Below are positions 24,581-36,952 of a stretch of DNA of 64,000 bases, one piece after another. Within the stretch, counting starts at the first letter, position 1. Each line of letters begins with the position of its first letter. The notes below the pieces were generated by a model. It was not told the DNA's origin. It did no database searches and saw only the letters and a program-made list of their open reading frames with translations. A program made the translations under genes and the position numbers. The DNA comes from Congeria kusceri (taxonomy: Eukaryota > Mollusca > Bivalvia > Myida > Dreissenidae): NCBI GenBank assembly GCA_027627225.1, contig CM051028.1, forward strand, positions 21,778,201 to 21,842,200, in the 5' to 3' direction.

Positions 24581-27500
24581 CTTCTGTTAAACAAACAAAA
24601 CAAGTTTATTCTGGTAGTGGTAAACTAGATGAAGATGAGAACAAAATAATTGTGTGAAGTCAAAGCTCTTTGAAATCACACAATGCAAGGCATAATTATG
24701 TTTGTTGAGAGACTAAGATACACTGTGTTAGTCATTAAATTTTTCAGTATGTTAATGAACATATTCCCCACAATGGTTTATAGGACAACTGACCTAGCTA
24801 AAGAACAGGAGTACCCGACAGTTGTGCCCCGATGCAGTCTTCACAATAGATTTTTGGAAGGAATTGCCCATTCACTCAGGCATAGGCCAAACAATTTCAA
24901 CTTACCCGAATCCACCTGAACTTGTCCGAAAAGTGGAAATAAAATCAGGACATTACCTAACAGTTCAAATAATTTTGATGAAATTCATGTATGAAAAGAA
25001 AGTCAAGTGATTATGATACAGGTTTATTTAGAATTTTTTTTAGACATTGACATTGTTGTATTTTTGGTAAATGAATCTCTTAATTTCAAAATTTTGAATT
25101 TTTTATACTTCCTCTTTCGGACAGACAGGTCAAAATATTAACTTGCCCGATTACAATTTTACTTGTCCCGGGCTTCGGGCAAGTGGGTTACAGGGATCTC
25201 GGAAACGCAAAATCAAGCGTATTTGGACGATATTTTATAAAAAGGACGCACGTCAAACCCATGCCAAGAGTCCTTGGGACGCATGCTTTTTCGCTTACTG
25301 CGTATACCCTGTTACTTAAAACATACATGAGTGCCTGCAGTAAAATCGACAGTAGTCGCGATAAAATCAATATCGGCCCCAGGACACACAGCAGTTGTCA
25401 AAGTCTAGTCCTTTAGCTCCGCCCACAGCAGTCCCTTAGCTCCACCCACACCATTCCAGACAGTTACTGGTAATTTTCATTGGTAAATTACATTGTCACA
25501 TATTGCTGTGCTTTAATCCGAAAGTCAATTAGAATGTGTGAAATCGCTGAAATGTGACAAAAGGCGTCCCCAATTAAGAACAATTACAACATATTTGACA
25601 ACTTAAAACAAACAACATTGTTAAAATGCGTGAAAAACAGCTTCAGCTGATTTCATTATTTTATATTGCCAATCAAATTTCATGAATAATAACTCTAAAT
25701 CTCAGTAAATTGAGAAATGCGGTGATAGTTTTTGTTTTTACAGAACTTTTATACGAAAATCTAGGGCTGAATTTTGACAGGAATATAAAAGCATCGTTCA
25801 ATAATCAGATATTAAGGAACTTTCTAGTATATAACACCTATGACAAGAGATAAATTAAATACTGGCGGTAATGTAAGTACAAAATTTTGCAATGTCACAT
25901 ATTTTCGCGACCCTGCGAAAATTTTCGTCACCGACTTTACAAATCACAAACATTTGTAAAACACATGCAAACACATAATTTGGTGTTTAATATCACCAAT
26001 AATTGCTCCTTTCTTAAGTTTTTTGTGTTGTAAACCCTGTTTCACAATTGCACTACTTGATAGTGACTTACGATTTGGTACCCGTCTGCTGTACTGTAAT
26101 CGACACATCATGACTTTACTAGGCCTACTAATCAGTTAACAAATTTAGACCATCTGGCATCAATTGCTAATCGCTCAGAGTTTACCTGTATTAAAATTAT
26201 TGGTACCAAAATATTGTTTTATAAGAAATTATTAAATATTATGTATTATCATTATAATTACATAACCTAATAATAATAATTATTATTATTATTATCATGA
26301 TGATTATTTTATTTATAACTGTCATATATTGTATAAATGTATTGAATGTAAAAATTCCATTCCCTCTCCCATGTCACATACTTAACCTTTATTTCTTTTC
26401 TATTTGGGACTCCTACTTTTTAGGGGGAAGGAGTCCCAGGACTCCTATTTTAAAATCCTAGTGAGATCCCTGGGTTATTCCGAACACTGCCGATGGATGT
26501 TTCACCAAGAACAGAGATCTCCCAAGACATTATGACCTGGGACATTTCGCACCGATTAATCTGATTAAATAATGCAGCTAATATAAATTAGCCATTTAAC
26601 TACAAATCTGAATAAATGGCTAATGAAAAAACTTTGGCTACGACATATTTTTATAAAAAGATGTAAATTAGTAAAAATAAATCTGATTTCTACGGTCAGG
26701 TAAATTTGGCTAAAGATATTTTTCAGCCATGGGTGCCATTGCAGTTATGAGTATTGCATATCACATATATGCTCTACAGCTTTGATATAATAACGAAACA
26801 ACCTGGGGTGAACATCTTTTAAGGTCAAACGTCATTTGGTGTGAAACGTCTTTCTGTGTGAAATGTCTTTCTGTGTGGAACGTCTTTTGAAGCAAAACAT
26901 TCAAGAATCGGAACAGGCATCATTGGACCATCATTTCACATAAAATGGGGTTTCTTATTATAAGGTGAGTGATGTGTCTATTAGGACCAGTTGAGGGGAC
27001 GAATAATTTACCCTTTTGAGTAAAAAGTCATAGAAACAATCCAAAAAAATGGATTACTTAAAACATGAAACCATGCTGTGTAAGATTTTCATTAACTAAA
27101 ATGTCAAATACTGGCATCAAAAGAACAGTTATTATCTAAAAAGAATAACCAGAGGGCATGGGCTTTGTAAATAACCGAAACGATAGCAAGGCATTGTCGT
27201 GTAAGTATGGGTACCTTGCGTTATTCCTCCCGATCTACTGTTTACTTTCCTTCTCGACCAATCAACACTGTGCGGCCTTTTCATTTACTACGCAAAACCA
27301 TCGTAATAAATAACTATCAAATAACAAATGTTGATACTTTAGGGTTTACTTATTGGGAGTTTACACCATACTTTGGTGTATTGACATGAACATATATGTT
27401 TCTAACCGTTAAAAAAATTAATGAAGGTCAATTTTTAAGCGTTTGTGGGCATGCTCATTCAAAAATCCCCGGATGTTCCTCGATTTCCGGTATGGAATCT

Positions 27501-27869
27501 TTGCACACGGCCTTGAACCTACAACGGATTATGTGTAATAAGAAAATACCATTGCAATTTTGCGTGTATATCTATATTTTCAATTAAATAAATTGTAATA
27601 ACCAACTAGGCAACAATGTCAGTATTATATTATATATTTTTTAAGTTTTGTCTTTAGATATTTTTATAACAAGACGAGATGTAGTTTATACTTGTCTCAT
27701 GTCAGAATGCCTCACAATGTTTCAATTTTGCTACTCTGCATGGTTTGCATCCAACCATTGAGTAATTTAATGGTAATTAAATTGAATATTATTATCTTTT
27801 ATAGCTGTTTAATTTGAATTTCGATGTTATACGTTTAATTTTATTTATACTTAAATGTTTTGTAAAATA

Positions 27870-28200
27870 ATTCTGGGTCAAGTGTGAGGTATGGGCGCCT
27901 GTTAACCGGTTTAAGCCCCCTGTGTGTTTTTGTATTGACTATTCCAAGGCGTTGACCGCAGTTTTATTCTTTTTTGGTGTATTTGTGTCTGTTTTAATAT
28001 TTTCCATGTTGACAATTGTGTATGAAGTTGCCTTTTAAGCGAATAATTCTGCCGAGTGTTAGGTTTGGCGCCCATAAACCGATTTAAACATCAATGCTCA
28101 ACATTGACCCTTCCAAGGAGGTGACCCCAGTTTTATTCATGTGCGTTTTGTGTGTGTTATGTGTTTTTGTGACGTGCTGTGTTGTTTTTGGTCACTAACC
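27870..28200 (+). repeat. Two diverged copies of a ~160-bp repeat
   Basis: Copy 1 has atgggcgcctgttaaccgg then ccaaggcgttgaccgcag and ttttattc. Copy 2 has tttggcgcccataaaccgat then ccaaggaggtgaccccag and ttttattc. The order is conserved although the sequence has diverged. Probably the tail of a dispersed element. Confidence 0.6.
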
Positions 28201-28438
28201 ATAAAAAAAAAGGACTTCAGGCTGCTAATATGAGTTCTCTCCTGCTGTCGCAGCTGGAGTTTCACTTTATCAACGGTTGTTGACATATGCAGCTTATTAA
28301 AATAATATATTCTACATAGTTATCCAAACCCTAAAAGTATGAAAGCTTATTGCTATGTTTAATGTAAAAGGATTTGTTGGATTTTTAATAATTGCTACAG
28401 TTAAATGTAAAACGAATCATTACATTGTTCTTATTTAA

Positions 28439-28869
28439 AGAGGGACTGTCTGATTTTTATAGATTTATTTCATGTCTCTTACGTTACCAACTAACAAAAA
28501 AAAAACGCAAATAAACATCAACATCGACAAAAAACTATTTCTTTTAACGAAACATGCAAGTCTTTTCTGTCAATACAGACCCGTTATCCTATAGCAACGG
28601 CTACAATCGGTCTTGAATGAGAAAAAAGGACTGTGCATGCGCCATCAATCGATCTCACTCGTCTAGATGCTGTGTATGCGTATATTTTATAATAATTCGC
28701 TGCGCAGCGAAGTTTTGTTTTAGTTTTAAATGTCTCGCTTAAAACGCAGTTATGAACATATGTTATTCTCAACATTTTTTATAACATTACTTTAAAAATA
28801 TACTGACATCATTAGAATCAATGGATTGTTTTACATTATAATTTTCATACAAAATCGTACAGTCCCTCT
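28439..28869. mobile_element. 431-bp MITE flanked by TTAA
   Basis: The inverted ends AGAGGGACTGT and ACAGTCCCTCT are bounded by TTAA on each side (28435-28438 and 28870-28873). TTAA duplication is typical of piggyBac-type transposition; other TA-targeting families remain possible. No open frame of its own. Confidence 0.75.
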
Positions 28870-30290
28870 TTAATATTACATAGTATCATTCCTTTTCAGA
28901 CATGTGTACATGATGATGGTGGTGTTGATTTTGTGTGTCAATCATGTTGTTATTGATAATAAATCATTGATATGAAAATTTAAAAACTAGAAATCTACCA
29001 CGGTTATGTTTATTGGGATAGGTTAGTTCATCACGCAAAACATGTGGTGCCGGTTTGACTTTTTGGGGACCGGTTAGACTGGGGCCGGTTTTGCAATAGA
29101 CCACATTGGAATGCATGGATGGACAGAAGTTATTACGAAACCTTGCTTAAACATAATTTTGAAATGTATATATATATATTATTTGTCTCATTTTATTTTC
29201 GTAACTATATTTCGTCTTTGTGTGTGTTTTCAAAGCTTATTAGTTCCATCAAGTTGCATTATGAGGACTGGGTAGTGTCCCAGCATAATAAAAAAGCAAA
29301 AGGCGGCCGTCTAGGTCAGTTATGATGTAAGAAATTAGTTATGAGAGTGCTTAACTATTTTGTGACAAAACGATTAGTGAACAAAAATATTCGTACAACA
29401 AACAAGCAGAAAGACCTATAGATCTATATTTAATCCTGTCTGGATCATTTCTGTCGTAATTATATATCGGTAGCAAGTTTATTGTTCCATTATTATCTAG
29501 ACATAATCATCATTCATGGCAAACAAAAGCACATAGTTCGTCTCAATTTATTGTATGTTCAATAATACAAATGCAACAAGATAATTAAAAAGTGCTGTTT
29601 GTCGTATTTTTATATTACTTTTTCAACTTCTTTCTCAGTCACTTAACATAAAGATATTGTTGAAAGAGTGAGTTTTTTATTCTTTTATTATTTTTTTTAT
29701 CTGTTCTGTCAAAATCTATAGATGTCTCAATTATTGTTTGATGTAAATAAGCAAAGTGTGCCGATTTAGAGTAAATGCGCATTTTCGACTCTCCCCGTCT
29801 AGATCTGCATTGACAGCTGTGTGTCCATTACCCCGAATTGACTCACCACAAAGCGTCTAGTGCTTAGGAAGACGATTTTGTGTACGATGTGTGTACACAT
29901 ACATAATTGCTCGAAGAAAGTGTCCGGGTAGTGACGTTTCAAATTAAAAGAGTTCATTATAAAAGTTGGTATTTGACATTTGATTTGTTATGAATATAAA
30001 TGTTGCTACTGTAGTCCGGTATATTGTAAACAGTTTTCATGTTAATGGCATCAGTATTTTCGGTCCTCGGTAGTTTCGTGACCAAGTTGCTTCCTCTCAA
30101 GTCGTTTCCAGCCTCGTCTTATCGCCCCCCGTTTTCAGTGTAGTGTTACTTGTATCATTCGGTTATTACTTGTCTCATTTTGTTATTATTGGGACAAATA
30201 ATTTGTATGTATAAATAAATTAATTGTTTACACACACTTGTATTCTTTATGTAATTAATGCAAATAAAATGTTTTAAAAGTGTAATATGC

Positions 30291-30893
30291 TCTATCCTTT
30301 AGATACCGTTCCTCTTAATGACACTAACAATTCGTACTTAAAATAGGTTTGACCATACTCGTTTTTAAAACATATTAAATATGAACAAAATATCTTTCTT
30401 TAATTTCAAAATAAAAAATCTGTAAAATCTCACTTCATAAACAAATGACAGCACTCAAAACAGGTCAAACATAACGATCTCCCATAAAAAACAAGCGTCT
30501 TTCGATACCGTTTCTTGTCTTTGTTTGGGTTATGATGTCATCAAAGGCTGGTGCACGCGCTATTGTTCTTTACAAAGTAATAGAGCAATCTAGTTTAATC
30601 TCAATTTTAGTGAAATACTTTTAAGTTTAAGTTTCAAAAATCTAGTGAATATCGATGGAAAAGGGGTACTAGCACTGCTGTTAAACACAAGAACAGAATA
30701 TGAAAATAGAGCATTAAAAAAGTGATTATTTTACCGATTTAACATGATGTTGTTACTTGTATTTACTGAAAGACGATGTCTGCATAAAAGCATGTATTTC
30801 CAGTGTGTCAGGATACCGAACACGCTGTTATTCTAGAGTACCTTGTGAAGAAACGGTATCTAAGATAGAACGGTATCTGAAGAATAAGGGATA
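30291..30893. mobile_element. ~600-bp inverted-repeat element (agataccgtt ends)
   Basis: The left end has tctatcctttagataccgtt. The right end has aacggtatctgaagaataag and also aaacggtatctaag. An internal gataccgtttcttgtc gives a further inverted copy. No coding capacity. Exact ends are approximate. Confidence 0.6.
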
Positions 30894-31208
30894 AACATTT
30901 TTATGATGTATGTCTTTAATAGTTTGTTTAACTAGTTTAGACAATAATTATACAACAATAATATATTCACACAAAATGTCTGTCAACATCGGTTAATTTA
31001 TCCTAATAACACGTCGCCTCAATTAGTTCTCAAATACTGTTTTTCACACCGACCTGCATTATGTGTTCCATATATAAATGCACACTCCTTTATTGGTTGC
31101 AATGCAACATGGTTATCACTGTCTAAAACTGCAAATAGCAGGTTAATATTTAATTGACATAATGCCGGCTGTCAATTGTTTTGGTGACTTGAGTTAGTGA
31201 CTTGTTTA

Positions 31209-31490
31209 ATACTAAACAAAATGAAATTACGATTCTTCATTTATTTTGACTTCTTTAATAATGTTTGTTTTAGTATTTCATGTATTATTTGTGTGACTTA
31301 TTGATGTCGTGTATGTTTTAGGATAAACATTTCATATGCATGTATTTTAAATAAATAAGACAGAATTATGAGTCTTCATTTATTTTGTCTACTTTAATAA
31401 ATTAATATAATGTTTGTTTTAGTGTGTTATGTATATGTTTTGTTATTATATATGCAGTTTATGTCTATGTCGTGAATCAAATAAATATTA
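31209..31490 (+). repeat. AT-rich local duplication, ~150-bp unit
   Basis: Blocks ttcatttattttg...ctttaataa and atgtttgttttagt recur in the same order in two neighbouring diverged copies. Confidence 0.5.
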
Positions 31491-32018
31491 TATGAGTCTT
31501 AATTCTTATTACAATATATATTTCTAAAGTCTAAAACATAACTCGATGTCATTAATTTATTATTTTACATTCTAATTATCAATTAGTCTAATAATTATAT
31601 TCAAAAAAAACCTACCTATGCAAATTGGGGGGCGAAACGACCATGGTGGAAACGACTTTGGAGTGAAACGACAAGGGGAGGAAACAGATTGGGCGCGAAA
31701 CGACCGCAGATCAATAATCTTTATAATTGCAAATATTTATGTGTTTAATTCAATTTCATATCCATAATTTATATTGTTCTTCAAATGTTGTATTTTTTCA
31801 GGTAGACAAATTGTTGGAATAATGCAGGTGTTTCATAAAGGACAACCAATGCTCTGTGTTGCTGTGAATGACTGACGATGATCAGACAGAAACTCATCTA
31901 CATCTACTTTGCAGGCACAGCTCTGGCATTGTTTTGGATTTTTGTTAACTTTGGTAATATCTCTTAAGGGATAATCATATTTCTCATGCTTTTTTCTGTG
32001 AAATACGGCTTTTATCTT

Positions 32019-34298
32019 TTTAACGCGCCTGAGCACGAAGTGCTCAAGGGTGAGCTATTATGATCAGTCGGTGTCTGGCGTATGGCGTCTGTCGTCCGTC
32101 GTCAACATTTTACTTCAAAGAACTTCTTCTCTGAAACCACTGGACAGATTTTAACCAAACTTGGCAGGAATATTCCTGGGATGGTCCTTTAACAAATTCC
32201 TCCAATTCATTAGAATATATTGAAAACTCTGGTTGCGATGGAAACCAAATGCTTAAAAACTGGAAAACTTCAAAAATCTTTTTGTCAGAAACCACTGGCT
32301 GGATTTGAAAGTAGTTTTCACAGAAATGTTCCTTGGGTGACCCTCTACCAAATTCCTTCAGATGATTTTGATTCTGTGAAAAACATGGCGACCAGGGTGC
32401 GGGGCAGTTTTTCGTATATGAAACTGAAACTGTTTAATTTGCTTAAACGCCTATTTTTACTCAAAAGCATATTCAGTGGCATTGTACATAAACTACAAAA
32501 CAAAATATTACATTATATATACATGCAAACATGAATACATACACACATTTATATACATTCATCATCCGAGAGAAAGAGAGATAGCATCATTACATATCAT
32601 ATGGAGTTCGATAGTGTGATTTAGTTAGTTTAAACACAGTCATAAGACATTCAAATGACACATGACGTATAAACCCATAACTGCATATGGAAAATAAAAG
32701 ATATCAATGGAACAATATTTTCTTCATTTGTTTTCACAGCTTCTAGAAAAAATTCGCCTGCTTTAAAAGTCCATTGAATGATAACTTAGAAATATGACTC
32801 GATATTTCTGAAAAATACAGTTTTGAGACTGTTTTTGAATGTATCAATAGATTGAGAATTTCTCACCTGTAGTGGTAGTTTTTTCCATAGTTTTGGTCCA
32901 ACTGTTTTAAAGCTTCTGTCACTGAATGTTTTACGTTTGTTTAAAGTATGGTAAAGCAACCTGCACTTGTGCTAAATGATCTTAATCTGCTTCTTGGTTC
33001 TTGTTCCGACAACAGTTCTGTTAAGTAAGCAGGGGCATGACCAATTGTACATGAATGTGAGCATTTTAAACTCAATTCTAGCTTTGATGGGAAGCCAGTG
33101 CAATTGTAACAGAGCTTGTTTTGAGCTATCAAACTTTCTGCGTCTTAAAACCAGTTTAGCAGACATGTTTTGTATTCTTTGCATTTTTTGCAATTTGCAT
33201 TTTGCAATTCCTTAAAAAATAACATTGCAGTAATCAAGATGTGAGATTACTAGAGATAATACAAGCATTACTGTAGCGTCTTTGCTGAGATACTTTCTTA
33301 AGCTTTTGACCCTAAAATAATTCAGCATAGCTGTTTGACATTTTCTTTTAACATAATCTTTGAATTTGAGATTTTTGTCAAGAAAAGCACCTAAATAACG
33401 TATACTTTTTGTGGACTAGATCTTATCACCGGCAATGTCTATTTCTGTAAAAGAACACTTATCAAGCTGCTGCCTGCTATCAAACAGATTAAATTCCATT
33501 TTGGAAGTATTCATTTTTAATTTATTCTGTTTCATCCATTCGTTTATTGTTACTGCACATGATTCCAGTGCATGGCTATATTGGAAATCTTTTTGTCTGA
33601 AACCACTGGCTGAATTTGAAAATAGTTTTCACAGAAATGTTCTTTAGGTGACCCTCTATCAAATTCCTACAAATCATTTTGATTAGTGAAAAAACATGGC
33701 CGCCAGGGGCGGTGCATTTTTCCTTATATGGCTATATTGAAAACTTTGAAAATCTTCTTGTTTGAAACCACTGGCTGGATTTCAAAATAATTTCACAGAA
33801 ATGTTCTTTGGGTGACTTTCTTCCAAATTCCTTTAAACCATATATGGCTATATTGAAAACTTTGAAGATCTTGTCTGAAACTGCTGGTTGGATTTGAACA
33901 TAGTTTTCACAGAAATGCTCCTTGGGTGACCCTCTACCAAATTCCTTCAAATCATTTTGATTTGTTAAAAAACATGGCCACCAGGGTGCGGAGCAGTTTT
34001 CCTTATATGGCTATATCGTGAAAAATGTGGCCACCAGGGGGCGGGGAAGTTTCTTATATGGCTATATTGAAAACTTTGAAAATCTCCTTGTCTGAAACTG
34101 CTGGCTGGATTTGAAAATAGTTTTCACAGAAATGTTCCTTGGGTGACCCTCTACCAAATTCCTTCACATACTTATTCATGTTGTTATTCAAAGCCAATTA
34201 CTGTTGATGATCGCTGTGGCGGGAGTATTTGCGCCATGACGGTGGCAGTTCTAGCTAAACTCGGGTGAGCGACCCAGGGCCATCTTGGCCCTCTTGTT
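32019..34298 (+). mobile_element. 'Cctgagcacgaagtgctcaa' element, split by a LINE
   Basis: The left end is cctgagcacgaagtgctcaa followed by gggtgagctattatg. The right end is gggtgagcgacccagggcca followed by tcttggccctcttgtt. Internal units repeat about every 120-190 bp: ccactggctggatttgaaa, ttttcacagaaatgttcctt, gggtgaccctctaccaaatt, aaaacatggccgccaggg. The element is interrupted by the LINE at 32413-33573; host phrases resume on either side (tatatg before, gctatattgg after). No own coding capacity. Confidence 0.75.
32413..33573 (-). mobile_element. 5'-truncated non-LTR retrotransposon (LINE) remnant
   Basis: Read on the minus strand this gives the C-terminal part of a reverse transcriptase of the Jockey/CR1-like kind. 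Visible blocks are MNTSKMEFNLF, IRYLGAFLDKNLKF, LSLVISHLDYCN, KMQRIQNMSAKLVL and LHWLPIKARIEFKM, with a natural stop near 32786-32788. The catalytic YADD part and everything before it are missing, as expected for 5' truncation. In-frame stops occur near 33415, 33212 and 32972, so it is dead. The 3' flank shows no poly-A. It sits inside another repeat, so it arrived later than that element. Confidence 0.85.
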
Positions 34299-34935
34299 AG
34301 AAAAATAATTTCAGCATTAGGAGTTCATAATTTAAGCAATACACATTTACGAATATTTGAATGGCATGTTTACTATTTAAATGATGAACATTCAATCGAG
34401 TATTCGAATATTCAAATAGTTTTTCCATCCCTAATAAGTAGCCAAACATTTTTGATTTTGAAACGATTATAGATGCCTTTTATGAACATATAGTTTCCTC
34501 AGAAATTGTGTAAATATACTGCCAAATTTCTAGAAATTAAATAGCCCATTATACATTCTATTAGCCAAAGATAATATGAGATTTATTTTGAGTTGGCAAG
34601 ATAGCAACATTGATCGATAGTTTATTTAAGTCTCATCCACATTTTATTAAAGTCTCATCCACATTTACATATTATATGCATCGTATAAAATCAGTAAAAC
34701 ATGTGGTCATTCAAAAAAGATTTAAAAGAGACTATTAACACGTCACATCTGTCCATTCTAAAATATATAAGTCACATCTGTACATTCTAAGATATATGTA
34801 CCATACTGCAAGATAAAAAGAAAAATAGTTTAATATCTTAAAATAATACAACATAAGCTCATGTGAGCTTTTGAACTGACTGTAATTATTTTGTTCTGCT
34901 ATTGGTAGCGTACATAGACATCATACTTTAGATAT

Positions 34936-35239
34936 CAGTGTTTTTTTCACCTTTGGAGGAAAGGTGGCGGTGCCCTTCAGATGGGGGAATTTTATGGCAA
35001 AAGGGGAATTTTTTTTTCAGAAAAGCATTATTACATACTTATATTCTACTTTGTTATAAAAAATTAATCAACTGTTTTGCTAGAAATTATAACTTAGAAT
35101 ATACACTAAATTGGTTTGATGAAAGATTGCTTACAGTCTGAGGGGAATTTTAAGGCAAATATAGGGGACAAGTATATACTGTTTTAGCAGTGGAATGGGG
35201 CCAAATTTCGGCCCCAAATTGGCCCTAAAGAAAACACTG
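34936..35239 (+). mobile_element. 304-bp MITE with GATAT target duplication
   Basis: The ends CAGTGTTTTTTTC and AAGAAAACACTG are inverted. A 5-bp direct repeat GATAT flanks both sides (34931-34935 and 35240-35244). The interior has gggggaattttatggc and ggccccaaattggccc. A related inverted copy is at 35915-36261, on the other side of a B3GAT exon. Confidence 0.8.
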
Positions 35240-35425
35240 GATATAGTTAATTTACTTGCATTAGTGCAAATTTGACAGGAAATTTGATTTTTTAGTTTTT
35301 TTACAGGACCAGCTTAAACATAACCATTTAGGTCCATCCATCAGACACTTTCGAAATCTCTGTATTACCGGTAGTCATATTAAATAGCTCTCTTTTAATG
35401 CAAAACATGCTTTGAACACTTTCAG

Positions 35426-35856
35426 GAACGTGGTGTGATAATAAATCCGATTACTTGGAGCTGGAGAGGAAAAAAGTACAACTCTTACAACAGAAGGCAG
35501 ACGCACAAAAACTACAAATTGACGTTCTCAAGAGACAAAAGGATGAACTGAAGGAGGACTTAAAAAAAGCGGAAAATAAGCTTAATTCACTTGAAATCAA
35601 CAATGACAAGGATATTCCAGTGATATATGTCATCACCCCTACTCATGGTCGACTTGAACAGAAGGCAGATTTAACGAGACTGTCTTATACTTTCCGATTG
35701 GTGCCCAACATTCACTGGATTGTTGTGGAAGATTCACCGAGAAAATCTCACCTTGTGGCAAACTTCCTTGCCCATTGTAAACTGCCTTACACGCACCTGT
35801 TTGCAGCTACTCCTGATGATTTTAAACTTAAAGAGAAAGATGCGAACTGGCTGAAG
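35426..35856 (+). CDS. B3GAT3: Glucuronosyltransferase B3GAT3-like, stem and N-terminal catalytic exon
   Basis: Golgi type II enzyme that adds glucuronic acid from UDP-GlcA to galactose; B3GAT3 (GlcAT-I) completes the proteoglycan linker. The acceptor is ctttcag at 35425; the exon starts in phase 1 (TWCDNKSDYLELERKK), so an upstream exon with the start and membrane anchor is missing. Residues about 8-55 form a charged coiled-coil stem (LLQQKADAQKLQ, LKRQKDELKEDLKKAE). The catalytic domain follows: VIYVITPTHGRLEQKADLTR (usually PTYxRxxQKAEL; the usual Tyr is His here), LVPNIHWIVVEDSPR and THLFAATP. The donor is gtaagc after NWLK. The five visible exons code for 314 residues, so about 20-40 are lacking compared with 335 in human B3GAT3. 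It groups with B3GAT3 rather than B3GAT1/2 by the GNLESDLL and C-terminal motifs in later exons. Confidence 0.93.
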
Positions 35857-36832
35857 GTAAGCTGCCTGAGACAGATTCTAAAGTCCTCAGCAAGATGATG
35901 ATTAAAATATAACACAGTGTTTTTTTTAGGGCCAATTTGGGGCCGAAATTATACTGCTTGAAAAGTATATATTTTTCCCCTATATTTACAATAAAATTCC
36001 CCTCAGAACATATGCTTTAGTTTAAAAAAGAAAGACCAAAATTGGACAAAAATTGACTAAGATAGAGGAATTTTTGTAATCAATCCCAGCATTTTTTCAT
36101 CAAACCAAGTTAGTGCATAATCTAAGTTATCATTTGTAGCAAAACAATTCATTACATTTTTTATAACAAAGTAGAATATGAACATGTTATAAATTGCTTT
36201 GAAAAAAAAAAATCCCCCTTTTGGCCCTGCCACCTTTCCCTTAAAGGTGAAAAAAACACTGCAACATAATCTGAATATTAATACATTGAGGGTTGAGCTG
36301 GACCCTTTTGTGTCTGCCTGACATACCAATATCTGGGCTCCTTTTCCAGAAACATCTTACAATATTTTTACTTAAGTTGAACATTTCAAACTGTTATGTT
36401 TTAATTAAAAACTGTGCATCATTTTTGTAATTCTTATTATGTTTATTTGAACATATATTAATACTACAGGTGATATTGAATAAACAGTAAGCACAGTGCA
36501 CTGTACAAAAGATATAATGAGTTAAATAAAATGTTGATTTTAAGGTCAAGAATAAGATATTACTTAAGATGTATCTGAAATACGGCCCCAGATACAATAG
36601 TTTCCCGCCCAACCCTTAACATGAATTCTAGTGTTGACTTTAATTTCAACATAAACTTAACACTAAAAGAATAATTATTGTAGAGCTTCAGAAAATCTGT
36701 TTATGCAGATAATTATGACATTCTTATGTTCGAATCTTTCGAAAGCTTTCAAATCCGACATATTCCCATTTGTTTGATGAAAGCCTTAGCATCAGAATTG
36801 AGACAGTATGTCTTTTTTCTGTTGGATGACAG
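35857..36832 (+). other. B3GAT intron with an inverted MITE copy
   Basis: Contains the element at 35915-36261. No other exon seen; the antisense frames at 36057-36329 and 36394-36612 are repeat or chance. Confidence 0.6.
35915..36261 (-). mobile_element. 347-bp MITE, inverted relative to the 34936 copy
   Basis: The ends are CAGTGTTTTTTTTAGGGCC and AAAAAACACTG. The interior is the reverse complement of the 34936 copy (ggccaatttggggccg, aattcccct). The flanks taaca and caaca are a near match to a 5-bp target duplication. With the other copy it brackets the 431-bp B3GAT exon in inverted orientation. Confidence 0.75.
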
Positions 36833-36952
36833 CCTCGCGGTGTTCTACAGAGGAACGAGGGTCTGCAGTGGCTTAGAAACCAGACTCGAGTTACTGGCGT
36901 TGTCTACTTCGCTGACGATGACAACACATATGATCTCAGGATTTTTGGAGAG
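36833..36952 (+). CDS. B3GAT3: B3GAT3-like, exon with the DXD motif
   Basis: 120-nt exon, phase 0 at both sides; acceptor ggatgacag, donor gtgaaa. It reads PRGVLQRNEGLQWLRNQ, then GVVYFADDDNTYDLRIFGE. PRG-x-x-QRN and FADDDNTY are signatures of the glucuronosyltransferase 43 family; the last aspartate of DDD coordinates the manganese that holds UDP-GlcA. The longest open frame across this stretch is in another frame and is not the gene. Confidence 0.95.

Larger units (their letters stand above)
24585..35425. other. Spacer between divergent PPM1 and B3GAT genes; no firm gene
   Basis: Should contain the 5' exon and promoter of the phosphatase and probably the missing first exon(s) of B3GAT, but neither could be picked out. 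It holds an ATT-type microsatellite near 26270-26295, several inverted-repeat elements, a repeat at 27870-28200 and a nested LINE at 32-34 kb. Small frames at 24683, 25183, 27207, 27396 and 29119 show no recognisable domain. Confidence 0.4.
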
